Below the pieces are notes generated by a model. The model had not been told where the DNA came from. It saw only the letters and a list, made by a program, of their open reading frames with translations, and did not search any database. Below, piece by piece: positions 25,098 through 33,249 of a DNA stretch of 64,000 nucleotides (position 1 is its first letter; every line of letters starts with the position of its first letter). Source of the stretch: Candidatus Rifleibacteriota bacterium (GTDB lineage: Bacteria; Muiribacteriota; Ozemobacteria; Ozemobacterales; Ozemobacteraceae); assembly GCA_024710355.1 (NCBI GenBank), contig JANJUX010000030.1:1-64000 (forward strand), in the 5' to 3' direction. The position numbers and the translations under genes are program-made.

Positions 25098-25853
25098 CTA
25101 GAACAATCTTTTCTGCTGGAGTTTTTCTATCCAGACCTGGTAACCCTGTTTTACGCGATTGAAATGACTGAGACGCTTTCTCGCCTCTTCACCGCCGTCA
25201 TCTGAAGACTGACAGGCTTTGAAATCGCGACAGTGAAGAATATAGGCTCTCTGAACTTCAGCTTCACTGGCATCGGGAGCCAGGTCAAGAAACTGGAAAA
25301 AATCTTCAAGTATCACCTTATTGTTGAGACGTTTTGCATTACCGTAATAATCGAAAGGCTTGAGATCGAAAAGAAGCGGTTGCATGCTTGCAGAATCGAA
25401 AGCAAAGACAATGACGTCAGGCATCATTTCTTCGCCTTTGTGGCGAAGGCCTAAAGATTGAACAAGAAAGCGCCAGATAGAAGGCAATATCCAACCGGAA
25501 TCTGGTAAAAACAATTCGTGACTTTCGGGCATTCCACGCTCTGACCTAACTCTTGAGCTTGCGAAAAACTCACTGGTATGATCGTCAGGATTACCGATAA
25601 ACGGCTCGAAAAGCTGCAAATGACTCATGTCGGCAAGAAAAGCGCAAAGAAAAACTTGATCTTGGGCGGGTCGCAAAAGTTTGAGTTCGACTTTAATTTT
25701 GATGCCATTAAGATTATGGCGTGAGTTAGAGAAATACAGGTCTTCTATCTTCAGGGCTCCATGCTCGTTTTCTGATCTGACAGAGCTGCTTCTGGAGAAC
25801 CAGACGCCGAAGTCGCGCCATTTAAAGGGCAGAACCATTTTTAAAATGTTCAT
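25098..25853 (-). CDS. protein with C-terminal J-like domain lacking HPD
   Basis: 251 residues. The N-terminal 180 residues are an unrecognised alpha/beta region. Residues about 185-248 (EDFFQFLDLAPDASEAEVQRAY ...) match helices I-II of a DnaJ domain, followed by a helix III-like RLSHFNRVKQGYQVWIEKL. The HPD tripeptide that activates Hsp70 is missing; HCRDFKAC stands in its place, with an insertion. It is therefore probably not an Hsp70 stimulator, but the J fold may be kept for binding. ATG 25853 has a strong GGAGGG box, and a promoter lies at 25874-25902. Confidence 0.72.
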   Translation of the reverse strand: MNILKMVLPFKWRDFGVWFSRSSSVRSENEHGALKIEDLYFSNSRHNLNGIKIKVELKLLRPAQDQVFLCAFLADMSHLQLFEPFIGNPDDHTSEFFASSRVRSERGMPESHELFLPDSGWILPSIWRFLVQSLGLRHKGEEMMPDVIVFAFDSASMQPLLFDLKPFDYYGNAKRLNNKVILEDFFQFLDLAPDASEAEVQRAYILHCRDFKACQSSDDGGEEARKRLSHFNRVKQGYQVWIEKLQQKRLF

Positions 25854-25873
25854 ATCTACCCTCCCCCAATTTC

Positions 25874-25902
25874 ATTGTAACCTTTTTTGCCTGAACCCGC
25901 AA
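25874..25902 (-). promoter_or_regulatory. promoter for the J-like protein gene
   Basis: On the minus strand there is a -35 TTGCGG (25897-25902), a 17-base spacer and a -10 TACAAT (25874-25879), about 20 bases before the gene start. Confidence 0.6.
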
Positions 25903-26021
25903 AAAACCTGATAGTTTGCAGCAGGTCGAGGTTGCAGAGCTGTACCTTGAAACATGATTTTCTTTGCCTAAGATTGGTCGGCCTGTAGTAAAATATCCCC
26001 AGTCAAATGTGGAGGTAAGCT

Positions 26022-27506
26022 GTGAAAAAATTCGCCCGACTGGTTCTGCTTTTTGCCCTGTTATTGTCAACTGCCGTTCTGACTGCCACAGAACCGGTTT
26101 TGCGCACAGAAACCATTGCCGCTGTCCATATCGACGCTGCAAAAATTTTCAATTTCTATGCCCTGCAGGCAAAGGAAATGGTTAAACCCGAAAACGCCGA
26201 TAAGCTGGCCGAACTCGAAAAACAGTTCAAAGGCTTCGCCCGCATCGACACGAAGCTTTCTGATTTTTTCAAAAAAATCGATGACTTTGCCGGAAAAGAA
26301 TTATTTCTGCCTGACGGTCAGCTCAGCTTTTCAATCGACAGTTCTCTGAGGCCAAACCTTTCATTCAAGGCTAAAATCAAACCACTCGCGTTTCTTGAAT
26401 TCGTCGAAAGCTTTACCGGCACTATTACCCCCCACCCCACAAAACGCGGGCAGGAACTGGTTGAATTCACCCTGCCGGCACCCGGCCAGCAGATTCTTCT
26501 CTCTATTCGACCAGAGGGCCTGTTTATGCAGACCGAAAACGCTCCCGCCGAAAGCGACGCGCCAGGGCGCGACAAATGGGCTGACTTTCTCAGCAAAATT
26601 ACGGATCAGAATACACTTATTGCGGCAGAAGTCGATCTGAACGGCATCAAGCGCATGGTAGCCGGCAAGACCGCAAACACTCAACACGGCGTCTGCTTTA
26701 CTAACCTGCGCATGCTTACCGCTGCCATCGAAATGTACACCATGGACAAAGAAACCCCGGCAAAAACCCTCGATCAAAAACAGCTGATCGCTGACCACTA
26801 CCTCAATGCCGAGCTGGCATGCCCAAATCATGGAAGCTACTCGCTTTTGCCCGACGGTGAAGTAAGCTGCGCTGTTCACGGCACGATCAGACAGCCCTCT
26901 CACACTGGCTCTGACAAAGTTTCAGAAGCCGAAATTCCGGCACCGTACAAACCGTTCGAAAATTTACGGCTGCTGATTAAAAATGATCAGGCAACCGCCG
27001 AGCTCGCACTCAACGACAAGAACCTTGCCGAACAGTGGTCGGCAATCGGAAAACAGCAGCTGCTCTCGATCAAAACCATGGCACAGAACCAGATGGGCCA
27101 GCTTCCAGAAAGCGAACGCCAGAAGGGCATGAAAATGCTGGACGCAATCAAAATCAGCCATGACGAAAACAAACTCAGGGTTGCGGTTGAAGGCCTTGAC
27201 GAAAAAACCATGCTGTCAGGCATGACCGGAATAGTCGGTGCCGCCGCCGCCATCGCCCTGCCTGGCATAGAAAATGCGCGGAAACTGTCTCAGAAAAATG
27301 CCTGCCGCGCCAACTGCCGGGTCATGATGGGCGCGATTGAAATGTATGAGCTCGACACCTCAAAAACCATGCAGACACTTGACGGTAAAGCCCTTGAAGA
27401 CGGCAAATACATCAAAAAACAGCCTGTCTGCCCGGAAGGCGGAGTTTATAGCCTTGAACGCGACAGCGGCAGCATTTCGGTTAAATGCAGCGTGCATGGT
27501 TTCTAA
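26022..27506 (+). CDS. exported protein with two prepilin-like cysteine modules
   Basis: 494 residues starting at GTG with GGAGG 7 bases upstream. A signal peptide covers residues 1-24. Two related modules lie at about 222-287 and 416-494. Each has a helix with a Cys followed by (L/M)(T/M)(A/G)AIEMY, a TLD segment, then CP..G.YSL and C.VHG. This layout resembles the C-terminal part of type IV pilin/pseudopilin-like proteins seen in large numbers in Riflebacteria-type genomes, but there is no prepilin N-terminus. The region before each module (about 60-200 and 310-405) is unassigned. Likely envelope-located; function is unknown. Confidence 0.75.
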   Translation: MKKFARLVLLFALLLSTAVLTATEPVLRTETIAAVHIDAAKIFNFYALQAKEMVKPENADKLAELEKQFKGFARIDTKLSDFFKKIDDFAGKELFLPDGQLSFSIDSSLRPNLSFKAKIKPLAFLEFVESFTGTITPHPTKRGQELVEFTLPAPGQQILLSIRPEGLFMQTENAPAESDAPGRDKWADFLSKITDQNTLIAAEVDLNGIKRMVAGKTANTQHGVCFTNLRMLTAAIEMYTMDKETPAKTLDQKQLIADHYLNAELACPNHGSYSLLPDGEVSCAVHGTIRQPSHTGSDKVSEAEIPAPYKPFENLRLLIKNDQATAELALNDKNLAEQWSAIGKQQLLSIKTMAQNQMGQLPESERQKGMKMLDAIKISHDENKLRVAVEGLDEKTMLSGMTGIVGAAAAIALPGIENARKLSQKNACRANCRVMMGAIEMYELDTSKTMQTLDGKALEDGKYIKKQPVCPEGGVYSLERDSGSISVKCSVHGF

Positions 27507-27530
27507 GGAGCCGGCACGTCTTTAAATTTG

Positions 27531-27559
27531 GCGACAAGGCAGCCTTTTGGTGCTATAAT
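27531..27559 (+). promoter_or_regulatory. promoter for glgM-glgE
   Basis: A perfect -10 TATAAT (27554-27559) lies 17 bases after a partial -35 GCGACA (27531-27536). The predicted start is near 27566, about 25 bases before glgM. Confidence 0.55.
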
Positions 27560-27591
27560 TTCTGCACATAACGATCAGCAAGGAGAGAATG

Positions 27592-28800
27592 ATGAAGGTT
27601 TTATACATTACCAATGAATACCCCCCGCATGTCTACGGTGGAGCCGGCGTGCACATCGAGTATCTCTCAAAGGAAGTCGCGAAGCTGGCAGGCGTCGAAG
27701 TTCGCTGCTACGGGGATCAAAAGCCGGGCAGCGGCCAGATCAAAACCACCGGTTACGAATCGGCAGCCGGTTATCTCAAACTCGACCGCGGCCTGCAGTC
27801 AGTCTTCAAGACCATCGACCGCGATCTGCAGATTGTCGGTGAAGGCGTCGACGCCGACGTCGTACATTGCCATACCTGGTATACCCACATGGCCGGCATC
27901 TGGGCCAAACTCAATTTTGGTGTGCCGCTCGTCGTTACCACACACTCGCTCGAACCGCTCCGCCCCTGGAAACGTGAACAGCTGGCCGGCGGCTACGATT
28001 TCTCTCTGTGGGTAGAAAAAACCGCCATCGAAATGGCTGACGCGGTTATCGCCGTTTCACACGGCACCCGCGCTGATGTAAAAAGCCTGTTCAACGTAAA
28101 AGAAGAACGCCTCAAGGTCATCTACAACGGCATCGACACCGACGAATTCAAAAAAGTGGCCTCAACCGAGCATATCAAGCGCTTTGGCTTCGACCCCGCA
28201 AAACCCTACCTGCTCTTCGTCGGCCGCATTACCCGCCAGAAAGGCATCATTCACCTGGTGAATGCCATCAGATATCTGAACCCTGATATCCCTGTCGTAC
28301 TCTGCGCCGGAGCCCCGGATACCCCGGAAATCGAAAAAGAAATGGCCGAAGGCGTCAAATCGGTTTTGAAAAACCGCTCCAACATCCATTGGATCCGGGA
28401 AATGGTCGACCGCAAGACGCTGATCGAACTGTATTCGCATGCCGCCGTGTTCTGCTGCCCCTCGATCTACGAGCCATTCGGCATCATCAATCTCGAAGCC
28501 ATGGCCTGCGAAACCCCCGTCGTCGCAAGCGCAGTCGGCGGGATTCCTGAAGTCGTCGTTGACGGTGTCACCGGCAAGCTCGTTAAGCTTGAGCAGATGA
28601 ATGAATCGCCGTTTGAAGCGGTAAAACCCGATGAATTCGCCCACGATCTGGCCCGGGAAATCAATGCCCTGATGGCCGACCCGGCACTGCGCGACAAAAT
28701 GGCCGCCGCTGGTCGCAAACGCGTCGAAGACGTATTCAGCTGGAAATCGATCGCACACCAGACTGTCGATCTTTACAAATCATTGATCAAGGGAAAATAA
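27592..28800 (+). CDS. glgM: GT4 glycosyltransferase, probable maltose-1-phosphate synthase GlgM
   Basis: 402 residues. A GT-B fold: N-terminal YITNEYPPHVYGGAGVHIEYL with the glycine-rich loop, VDADVVHCHTWYTH, and C-terminal YNGIDTDEF, FVGRITRQKG and the EPFGIINLEAM motif with its two glutamates. This is the actinobacterial GlgA-like GT4 type. In known members it joins ADP-glucose and glucose-1-phosphate to give maltose-1-phosphate. The next gene, glgE, starts one base after this stop and uses exactly that product, which supports GlgM over plain glycogen synthase. Two ATGs occur (27589, 27592); the second has better spacing (6 bases) to AGGAG. Confidence 0.88.
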   Translation: MKVLYITNEYPPHVYGGAGVHIEYLSKEVAKLAGVEVRCYGDQKPGSGQIKTTGYESAAGYLKLDRGLQSVFKTIDRDLQIVGEGVDADVVHCHTWYTHMAGIWAKLNFGVPLVVTTHSLEPLRPWKREQLAGGYDFSLWVEKTAIEMADAVIAVSHGTRADVKSLFNVKEERLKVIYNGIDTDEFKKVASTEHIKRFGFDPAKPYLLFVGRITRQKGIIHLVNAIRYLNPDIPVVLCAGAPDTPEIEKEMAEGVKSVLKNRSNIHWIREMVDRKTLIELYSHAAVFCCPSIYEPFGIINLEAMACETPVVASAVGGIPEVVVDGVTGKLVKLEQMNESPFEAVKPDEFAHDLAREINALMADPALRDKMAAAGRKRVEDVFSWKSIAHQTVDLYKSLIKGK

Positions 28801-28801
28801 C

Positions 28802-30742
28802 ATGACCAGAAATCGCAAACGCGCATTTATCGAAAACGTCAGACCCCTCGTCGACGCCGGCGCCTACCCCTTGAAGCGCGAACCGGGCGACAGCGTGAAA
28901 GTGATTGCCGATATCTTCAGAGACGGCCACCAGAAGGTGACTGCCTGGGTCGAATACCGCCCGGTCGATCGCAAAAAATGGCACAAAGTGCCGATGACTT
29001 GCACCAATCCAGGCATGGACCTCTGGGAAACCGAATTCAAAGTTGACCAGATCGGCTTTTATGAATACATGATCGTCGCCTACTGCGAAGAATACGGCAC
29101 CTGGGTATTCGATACCCGCAAAAAAGTTGATGCCAACGTCGATTACAGCTCTGATATTCTCGAAGGCATGGCCCTCGCGAAAAATTATCGTGCCTGGCTG
29201 AATGAATCAGACCGGGAATACCTCAAAAATATGCTGCAGAAAGCCGAAAAAGCCGGATCTGACCTGCAGCGCTGGCATATTCTCAGCCATGACCGTCTGG
29301 TCGAAATGCTGGCCGAACATCCAGACCCGGCCTCGCGGGTCGAAAGCGAAACCTTCAAGATTCGCGTCGACCGCAAAAAAGCGAGGTTCGCTTCGTGGTA
29401 TGAATGTTTTCCGCGCTCCTGCGGTTTTGAACCTGGTAAGCACGGCACTTTCAGAGATGTGATCAAACGCCTGCCACACATCGCCGAGATGGGCTTCGAC
29501 GTGCTCTATTTTCCGCCCATTCATCCCGTTGGTTTCAGCAAGCGCAAAGGTCCGAACAACAGCCTCACCTGCCAGCCCGGCGACCCCGGCTGCCCATATT
29601 CGATCGGCAATCATCACGGCGGGCACGACGCTATCGAGCCAGCACTCGGCACTTTTGAAGACTTCGAAGCCCTGGTTGAAGAAGCGGCCCGCTACGGCAT
29701 CGAAATTGCCCTCGACTTTGCCATCAACTGCTCACCCGACCACCCGTATCTGAAACAGCATCCCGAATGGTTCAGCCGCCGCCCCGACGGCACCATCAAG
29801 TTTGCCGAAAATCCGCCGAAAAAATACGAAGACATCTACCCGATCAATTTTGAAAGCCACGATTACAAAGAAATCTGGAAGGAAATGCGCCGTATTTTCC
29901 TGTTCTGGGCCCGTAAAGGCGTCAAAATCTTCCGGGTCGACAATCCGCACACCAAACCCTTCGCATTCTGGGAGTGGGTAATCTACGAAGTGCAGCAGAA
30001 ATACCCTGATGTCATTTTCCTGTCTGAAGCCTTTACCCGCCCGCGCGTCATGAAAGCCCTGGCAAAACTGGGATTCACCCAGTCCTACAGTTACTTCACC
30101 TGGCGCAATGAAAAAGCGGAGCTTACAGAATACTTCAGCGAATTGACCACCCCGCCCGAATCTGATTATTATCGAGCCAACCTCTTCGCCAATACCCCCG
30201 ATATTTTCCCGACCTTTCTGCATGGCGGCGGCCAGCCGGCCTACAAGATCAGGGCCGTTCTCGCAACCACGCTTTCGAGTGTGTATGGCATATTCCAGGG
30301 TTTCGAACTGTGTGAAGGCATACCGGTTCCGGGCAAAGAAGAATATCTTAACAGCGATAAATACGAAATCAGAACCCGCGACTGGAAAGCCCCGGGCAAT
30401 ATCGTCGACCTGATTACCCGGCTGAATCAGATCAGACACGAACATCCAGCCCTGCAGGAATACGACAACCTGCAGTTCTACCACTCAGAAAACGACAAGA
30501 TCCTTTTCTACGGCAAGTCGCTGGGTGACAACCACATTCTTGTTGCCGTCAACCTCGACCCGTTCATCAGGCATTCGTCGTTCGTGCATGTACCCCTCGA
30601 AAAATTTGGCCTGACTCCTGAACAGGGCTATCAGATGCACGACCTGCTCACTGACCGGCGCTATCTGTGGTACGGTTCAAAGAACTACGTTGAACTCGAC
30701 CCGCACAGCAGCCCCGCTCATGTCTTTCTGCTGCGCAAATAA
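28802..30742 (+). CDS. glgE: alpha-1,4-glucan:maltose-1-phosphate maltosyltransferase GlgE
   Basis: 646 residues, normal for GlgE. The N-terminal beta domain (IENVRPLVDAGAYPLKREPG) is the GlgE-specific DUF3416-type module. A GH13 barrel follows: LYFPPIHPVGFSKRKGPNNS, nucleophile Asp380 in FRVDNPHTKPF, and acid/base Glu409 in VIFLSEAFTRP. A C-terminal beta domain completes the chain. The enzyme transfers maltosyl units from maltose-1-phosphate to alpha-1,4-glucan without hydrolysis. It forms a two-gene operon with glgM, one base apart, and a strong terminator follows. No branching enzyme or TreS/Pep2 gene is present in the window. Confidence 0.96.
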   Translation: MTRNRKRAFIENVRPLVDAGAYPLKREPGDSVKVIADIFRDGHQKVTAWVEYRPVDRKKWHKVPMTCTNPGMDLWETEFKVDQIGFYEYMIVAYCEEYGTWVFDTRKKVDANVDYSSDILEGMALAKNYRAWLNESDREYLKNMLQKAEKAGSDLQRWHILSHDRLVEMLAEHPDPASRVESETFKIRVDRKKARFASWYECFPRSCGFEPGKHGTFRDVIKRLPHIAEMGFDVLYFPPIHPVGFSKRKGPNNSLTCQPGDPGCPYSIGNHHGGHDAIEPALGTFEDFEALVEEAARYGIEIALDFAINCSPDHPYLKQHPEWFSRRPDGTIKFAENPPKKYEDIYPINFESHDYKEIWKEMRRIFLFWARKGVKIFRVDNPHTKPFAFWEWVIYEVQQKYPDVIFLSEAFTRPRVMKALAKLGFTQSYSYFTWRNEKAELTEYFSELTTPPESDYYRANLFANTPDIFPTFLHGGGQPAYKIRAVLATTLSSVYGIFQGFELCEGIPVPGKEEYLNSDKYEIRTRDWKAPGNIVDLITRLNQIRHEHPALQEYDNLQFYHSENDKILFYGKSLGDNHILVAVNLDPFIRHSSFVHVPLEKFGLTPEQGYQMHDLLTDRRYLWYGSKNYVELDPHSSPAHVFLLRK

Positions 30743-30756
30743 GCAGAGCTGAAGTC

Positions 30757-30790
30757 AAAGGGCAGAAACCCGACCGGGTTTCTGCCCTTT
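30757..30790. terminator. bidirectional rho-independent terminator
   Basis: A 16-bp perfect complement (30757-30772 with 30775-30790), with a small loop and A/T ends, lies between convergent glgE (+) and the M48 protease gene (-). Confidence 0.92.
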
Positions 30791-30811
30791 TGTTTGGCTT
30801 TTAGAAAGGTT

Positions 30812-31975
30812 TTACATGCCGGCGGCTTTACGCATTTCCATGTATTTTTTCTTGGCGGCCTGGTATTTGTCCATGGCATCCATAATCTCATTGACTGGAG
30901 CCTGCTGCTGGACCTTATACTGATAAACCTGCTGATAATACAGATAAGATTCGTAGGCGAGCTGCAGATCTTTTGTGGTCGGTTTTGCGCCAGAAGTCTG
31001 GGTGCTTGTCTGAGTCTGTGTCTGGGTTGCGGTGGTCGTAGGCGGCCTTGTCGCTACGGTTGAACCGCTGTCAGTCGGAGCCTGGCCGTTGTTTGATCCG
31101 CTTCTAGCCGGTAATTTTGCGATTTCTTTCTTGACCGCATTGATACGATCGGTCGTCGGCGGGTGGGTCGAAAAATACTTGGTAACTTTCGAAGCTTTGC
31201 TGTCGTTGTTGATCTTGTTGAAGAAACCGATGATGCCATTCGGATCATAGCCGGCGGCATGGGTATATTTTACAGCACAGGCGTCGGCCTGATATTCATC
31301 ATTCCGCGAAAACTTCAGATTGGCAAAATAGGCGGCAATTGCGGCGAAAGGCGCAGCATCTTTGGTTTTCTTGTTAAGACCGAGACCAAGAACCAGGGCA
31401 GTCATCAAACCAGCTTTTTCAGCCTGTCTGACGCTGTGTTTTTTGTCGATATGACCCATTTCGTGGGCAATGACGCCGGCGAGTTCGTTGTCATCCTTAC
31501 ACATGTTCAAAAGCCCGCGGGTAACGTAGATATAACCGCCGGGAGCGGCAAAGGCATTGACTTCGTCGGTATTCAGAACCGCAAAATGCCAGGTCAGGTC
31601 TTTGCGCTCAACGTGCTTGATAAGGCGGCGGGCAACGTTACCAACCCGGTTGAGCTGATTTTTGTCTTTGGAAAAGCCTGGATCGGCTTTGAGCGATTCG
31701 TGGGTCTTGGCGCCCATCGAGGTTTCCCAGCTGTCTTCCCACTTTCCAAGGAAAGCGCTGGTCTGAGGGGCCTGCTCGCGTGACTGCTCGACAACCTTCT
31801 GGTTGTTGGCGTCAGCACCACCAAAGGTACTGTCGAGAGTGGCGGTGACCCGGTCAAGAGTACCGGTCACCTCATCGAGAAAACCACCGAGATTAAGAGC
31901 ATGTGCCTGCCCGATGAACGCGGCCTGGAACAACAAACACAGCACCAGAACCAGCATCTGCTTTTTATTACTCAC
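30812..31975 (-). CDS. M48 family zinc metalloprotease, exported
   Basis: 387 residues. The signal peptide (to about 26) precedes an M48 domain at about 75-265. It contains NAFAAPGGYIYVTRGLL, the zinc-binding HEMGH at about 171-175, and the third-ligand region NDEYQADACAVKYTHAAGYDP. A threonine/serine/proline-rich linker (about 290-335) and a C-terminal helical tail with Tyr/Gln repeats (YESYLYYQQVYQYKVQQQ) follow. Related periplasmic proteins (BepA/YggG type) act in outer-membrane protein quality control. The start is GTG with GAGG 8 bases upstream. A consensus-like promoter sits at 32009-32037. Confidence 0.93.
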   Translation of the reverse strand: MSNKKQMLVLVLCLLFQAAFIGQAHALNLGGFLDEVTGTLDRVTATLDSTFGGADANNQKVVEQSREQAPQTSAFLGKWEDSWETSMGAKTHESLKADPGFSKDKNQLNRVGNVARRLIKHVERKDLTWHFAVLNTDEVNAFAAPGGYIYVTRGLLNMCKDDNELAGVIAHEMGHIDKKHSVRQAEKAGLMTALVLGLGLNKKTKDAAPFAAIAAYFANLKFSRNDEYQADACAVKYTHAAGYDPNGIIGFFNKINNDSKASKVTKYFSTHPPTTDRINAVKKEIAKLPARSGSNNGQAPTDSGSTVATRPPTTTATQTQTQTSTQTSGAKPTTKDLQLAYESYLYYQQVYQYKVQQQAPVNEIMDAMDKYQAAKKKYMEMRKAAGM

Positions 31976-32008
31976 TCTTGTACCTCTTTTTTAAGGAAAG
32001 TATGACTA

Positions 32009-32037
32009 ATTGTACTGACGAAACGATAAAGCGTCAA
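32009..32037 (-). promoter_or_regulatory. promoter for the M48 protease gene
   Basis: On the minus strand there is a -35 TTGACG (32032-32037), a 17-base spacer and a -10 TACAAT (32009-32014). The predicted start is about 25 bases before the GTG. Confidence 0.75.
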
Positions 32038-32146
32038 TGCGCTGCCGGAAATTTGCGCCGATACATGCAAAATGCACTTTATACCAACGAACTTTATCTG
32101 CAGATTCGGTCGTTTTTCTGCTGTTCATGGAGATTCACACGCCCAC

Positions 32147-32175
32147 TTGAGACACGGGCAAAAATCTGGGATAAT
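32147..32175 (+). promoter_or_regulatory. promoter for the REC-cyclase/hybrid kinase unit
   Basis: There is a -35 TTGAGA (32147-32152), a 17-base spacer and a -10 GATAAT (32170-32175), with a leader of about 40 bases before ATG 32222. Confidence 0.65.
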
Positions 32176-32221
32176 TGTAGGTAGATAGAATATTTACGGA
32201 TCGAGAGACGGGAGGCCCACA

Positions 32222-33232
32222 ATGCACTTTGTTGCTTCGCGGCCGATTATTCTCACAGTTGACGATTCAGAAGAAAACCTCGACTTTATTTCCGGCCTGC
32301 TTGAGGACGACTATATGGTGCAGACGGCGAGAAGCGGCGAAGAAGCTCTGAGCGCCGCACACCATTTCCCCCGCCCCGAACTCATTCTTCTCGACATCTG
32401 CATGCCAGGAATGGATGGCTTCGAAGTTTGTCAGAGACTTAAAGCCGACCCCGAGACCAGCCTGATTCCGGTGATTTTTCTGACCTCTCTCAACCAGCCG
32501 GAAGACGAGGTGAAGGGTCTGGCAGGAGGCGCGGTCGATTTTATCACCAAACCCTTCAAACCTGCCGTGGTAAAAGCCAGGGTCAGAACTCACATAGAGC
32601 TGGTACGGGAAAGGCAACGCGGCGAGAGCCTGCTGGCAAACATTCTGCCGCCAAAAGTAATTGATGAACTCAAGAACAGCGGGTTCTCAACTCCGCAGCT
32701 CTACGACGACGTCAGCGTTCTTTTTGCCGATCTGGTGAATTTCACGACTCTGGCTGCCATTATTCCGCCCAAAACCCTGTTGAATGAATTAACCGAGATT
32801 TTTTCGGCATTCGACGACATACTTCTGCAAAATGGTGCCCAGCGCATCAAAACGATTGGCGATGCGTATCTCGGGGTCTGTGGTATGCCAGAACCTTCAC
32901 AGGACCACGCAGTTCGACTGGTCAGATGCGGCCTTGAATTCATCAAGTTTTTACAGCAGCGCAATGGCCATGGCGCTCATCAATGGCAGATCCGCATTGG
33001 CATCAATTCGGGCCCGGTAGTGGCCGGAATAGTTGGGTTTGCAAGATTTCAATACGACATTTTTGGCGATACGGTTAACCTCGCCTCAAGAGTTCAGACG
33101 GCCAGCGAACCCATGCATGTCTGCGTTTCGGCGAACACTCTGCAGTTGTTACATGGCCAGTTCAGAGTATTTGATCGCGGAGAGGTCGATCTGAAGGGCA
33201 AGGGCCCGACAAGACTCGCATATATCTCCTGA
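32222..33232 (+). CDS. response regulator with class III adenylate cyclase output
   Basis: 336 residues. The receiver domain (about 8-125) has the acidic pocket TVDDSEEN, phospho-acceptor Asp58 in LLDICMPGMDG and the KPF switch lysine. A coiled linker (RERQRGESLLANILPPKVIDEL) is followed by the cyclase domain (about 160-336): VLFADLVNF, substrate Lys in RIKTIGDAYLGV, and FGDTVNLASRVQ. The Lys-Asp pair indicates ATP, hence cAMP. A hybrid kinase gene starts 18 bases downstream, so phosphotransfer from it probably controls cAMP output. Confidence 0.92.
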   Translation: MHFVASRPIILTVDDSEENLDFISGLLEDDYMVQTARSGEEALSAAHHFPRPELILLDICMPGMDGFEVCQRLKADPETSLIPVIFLTSLNQPEDEVKGLAGGAVDFITKPFKPAVVKARVRTHIELVRERQRGESLLANILPPKVIDELKNSGFSTPQLYDDVSVLFADLVNFTTLAAIIPPKTLLNELTEIFSAFDDILLQNGAQRIKTIGDAYLGVCGMPEPSQDHAVRLVRCGLEFIKFLQQRNGHGAHQWQIRIGINSGPVVAGIVGFARFQYDIFGDTVNLASRVQTASEPMHVCVSANTLQLLHGQFRVFDRGEVDLKGKGPTRLAYIS

Positions 33233-33249
33233 GAAAGCTGGTGGCATAA

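Noticed and set aside
29732..30484. 250-codon minus-strand frame inside glgE
   Set aside because: Antisense to GlgE catalytic motifs; codon-bias shadow.
31163..31783. 206-codon plus-strand frame inside the M48 protease gene
   Set aside because: Antisense to the HEMGH domain; no ribosome binding site.
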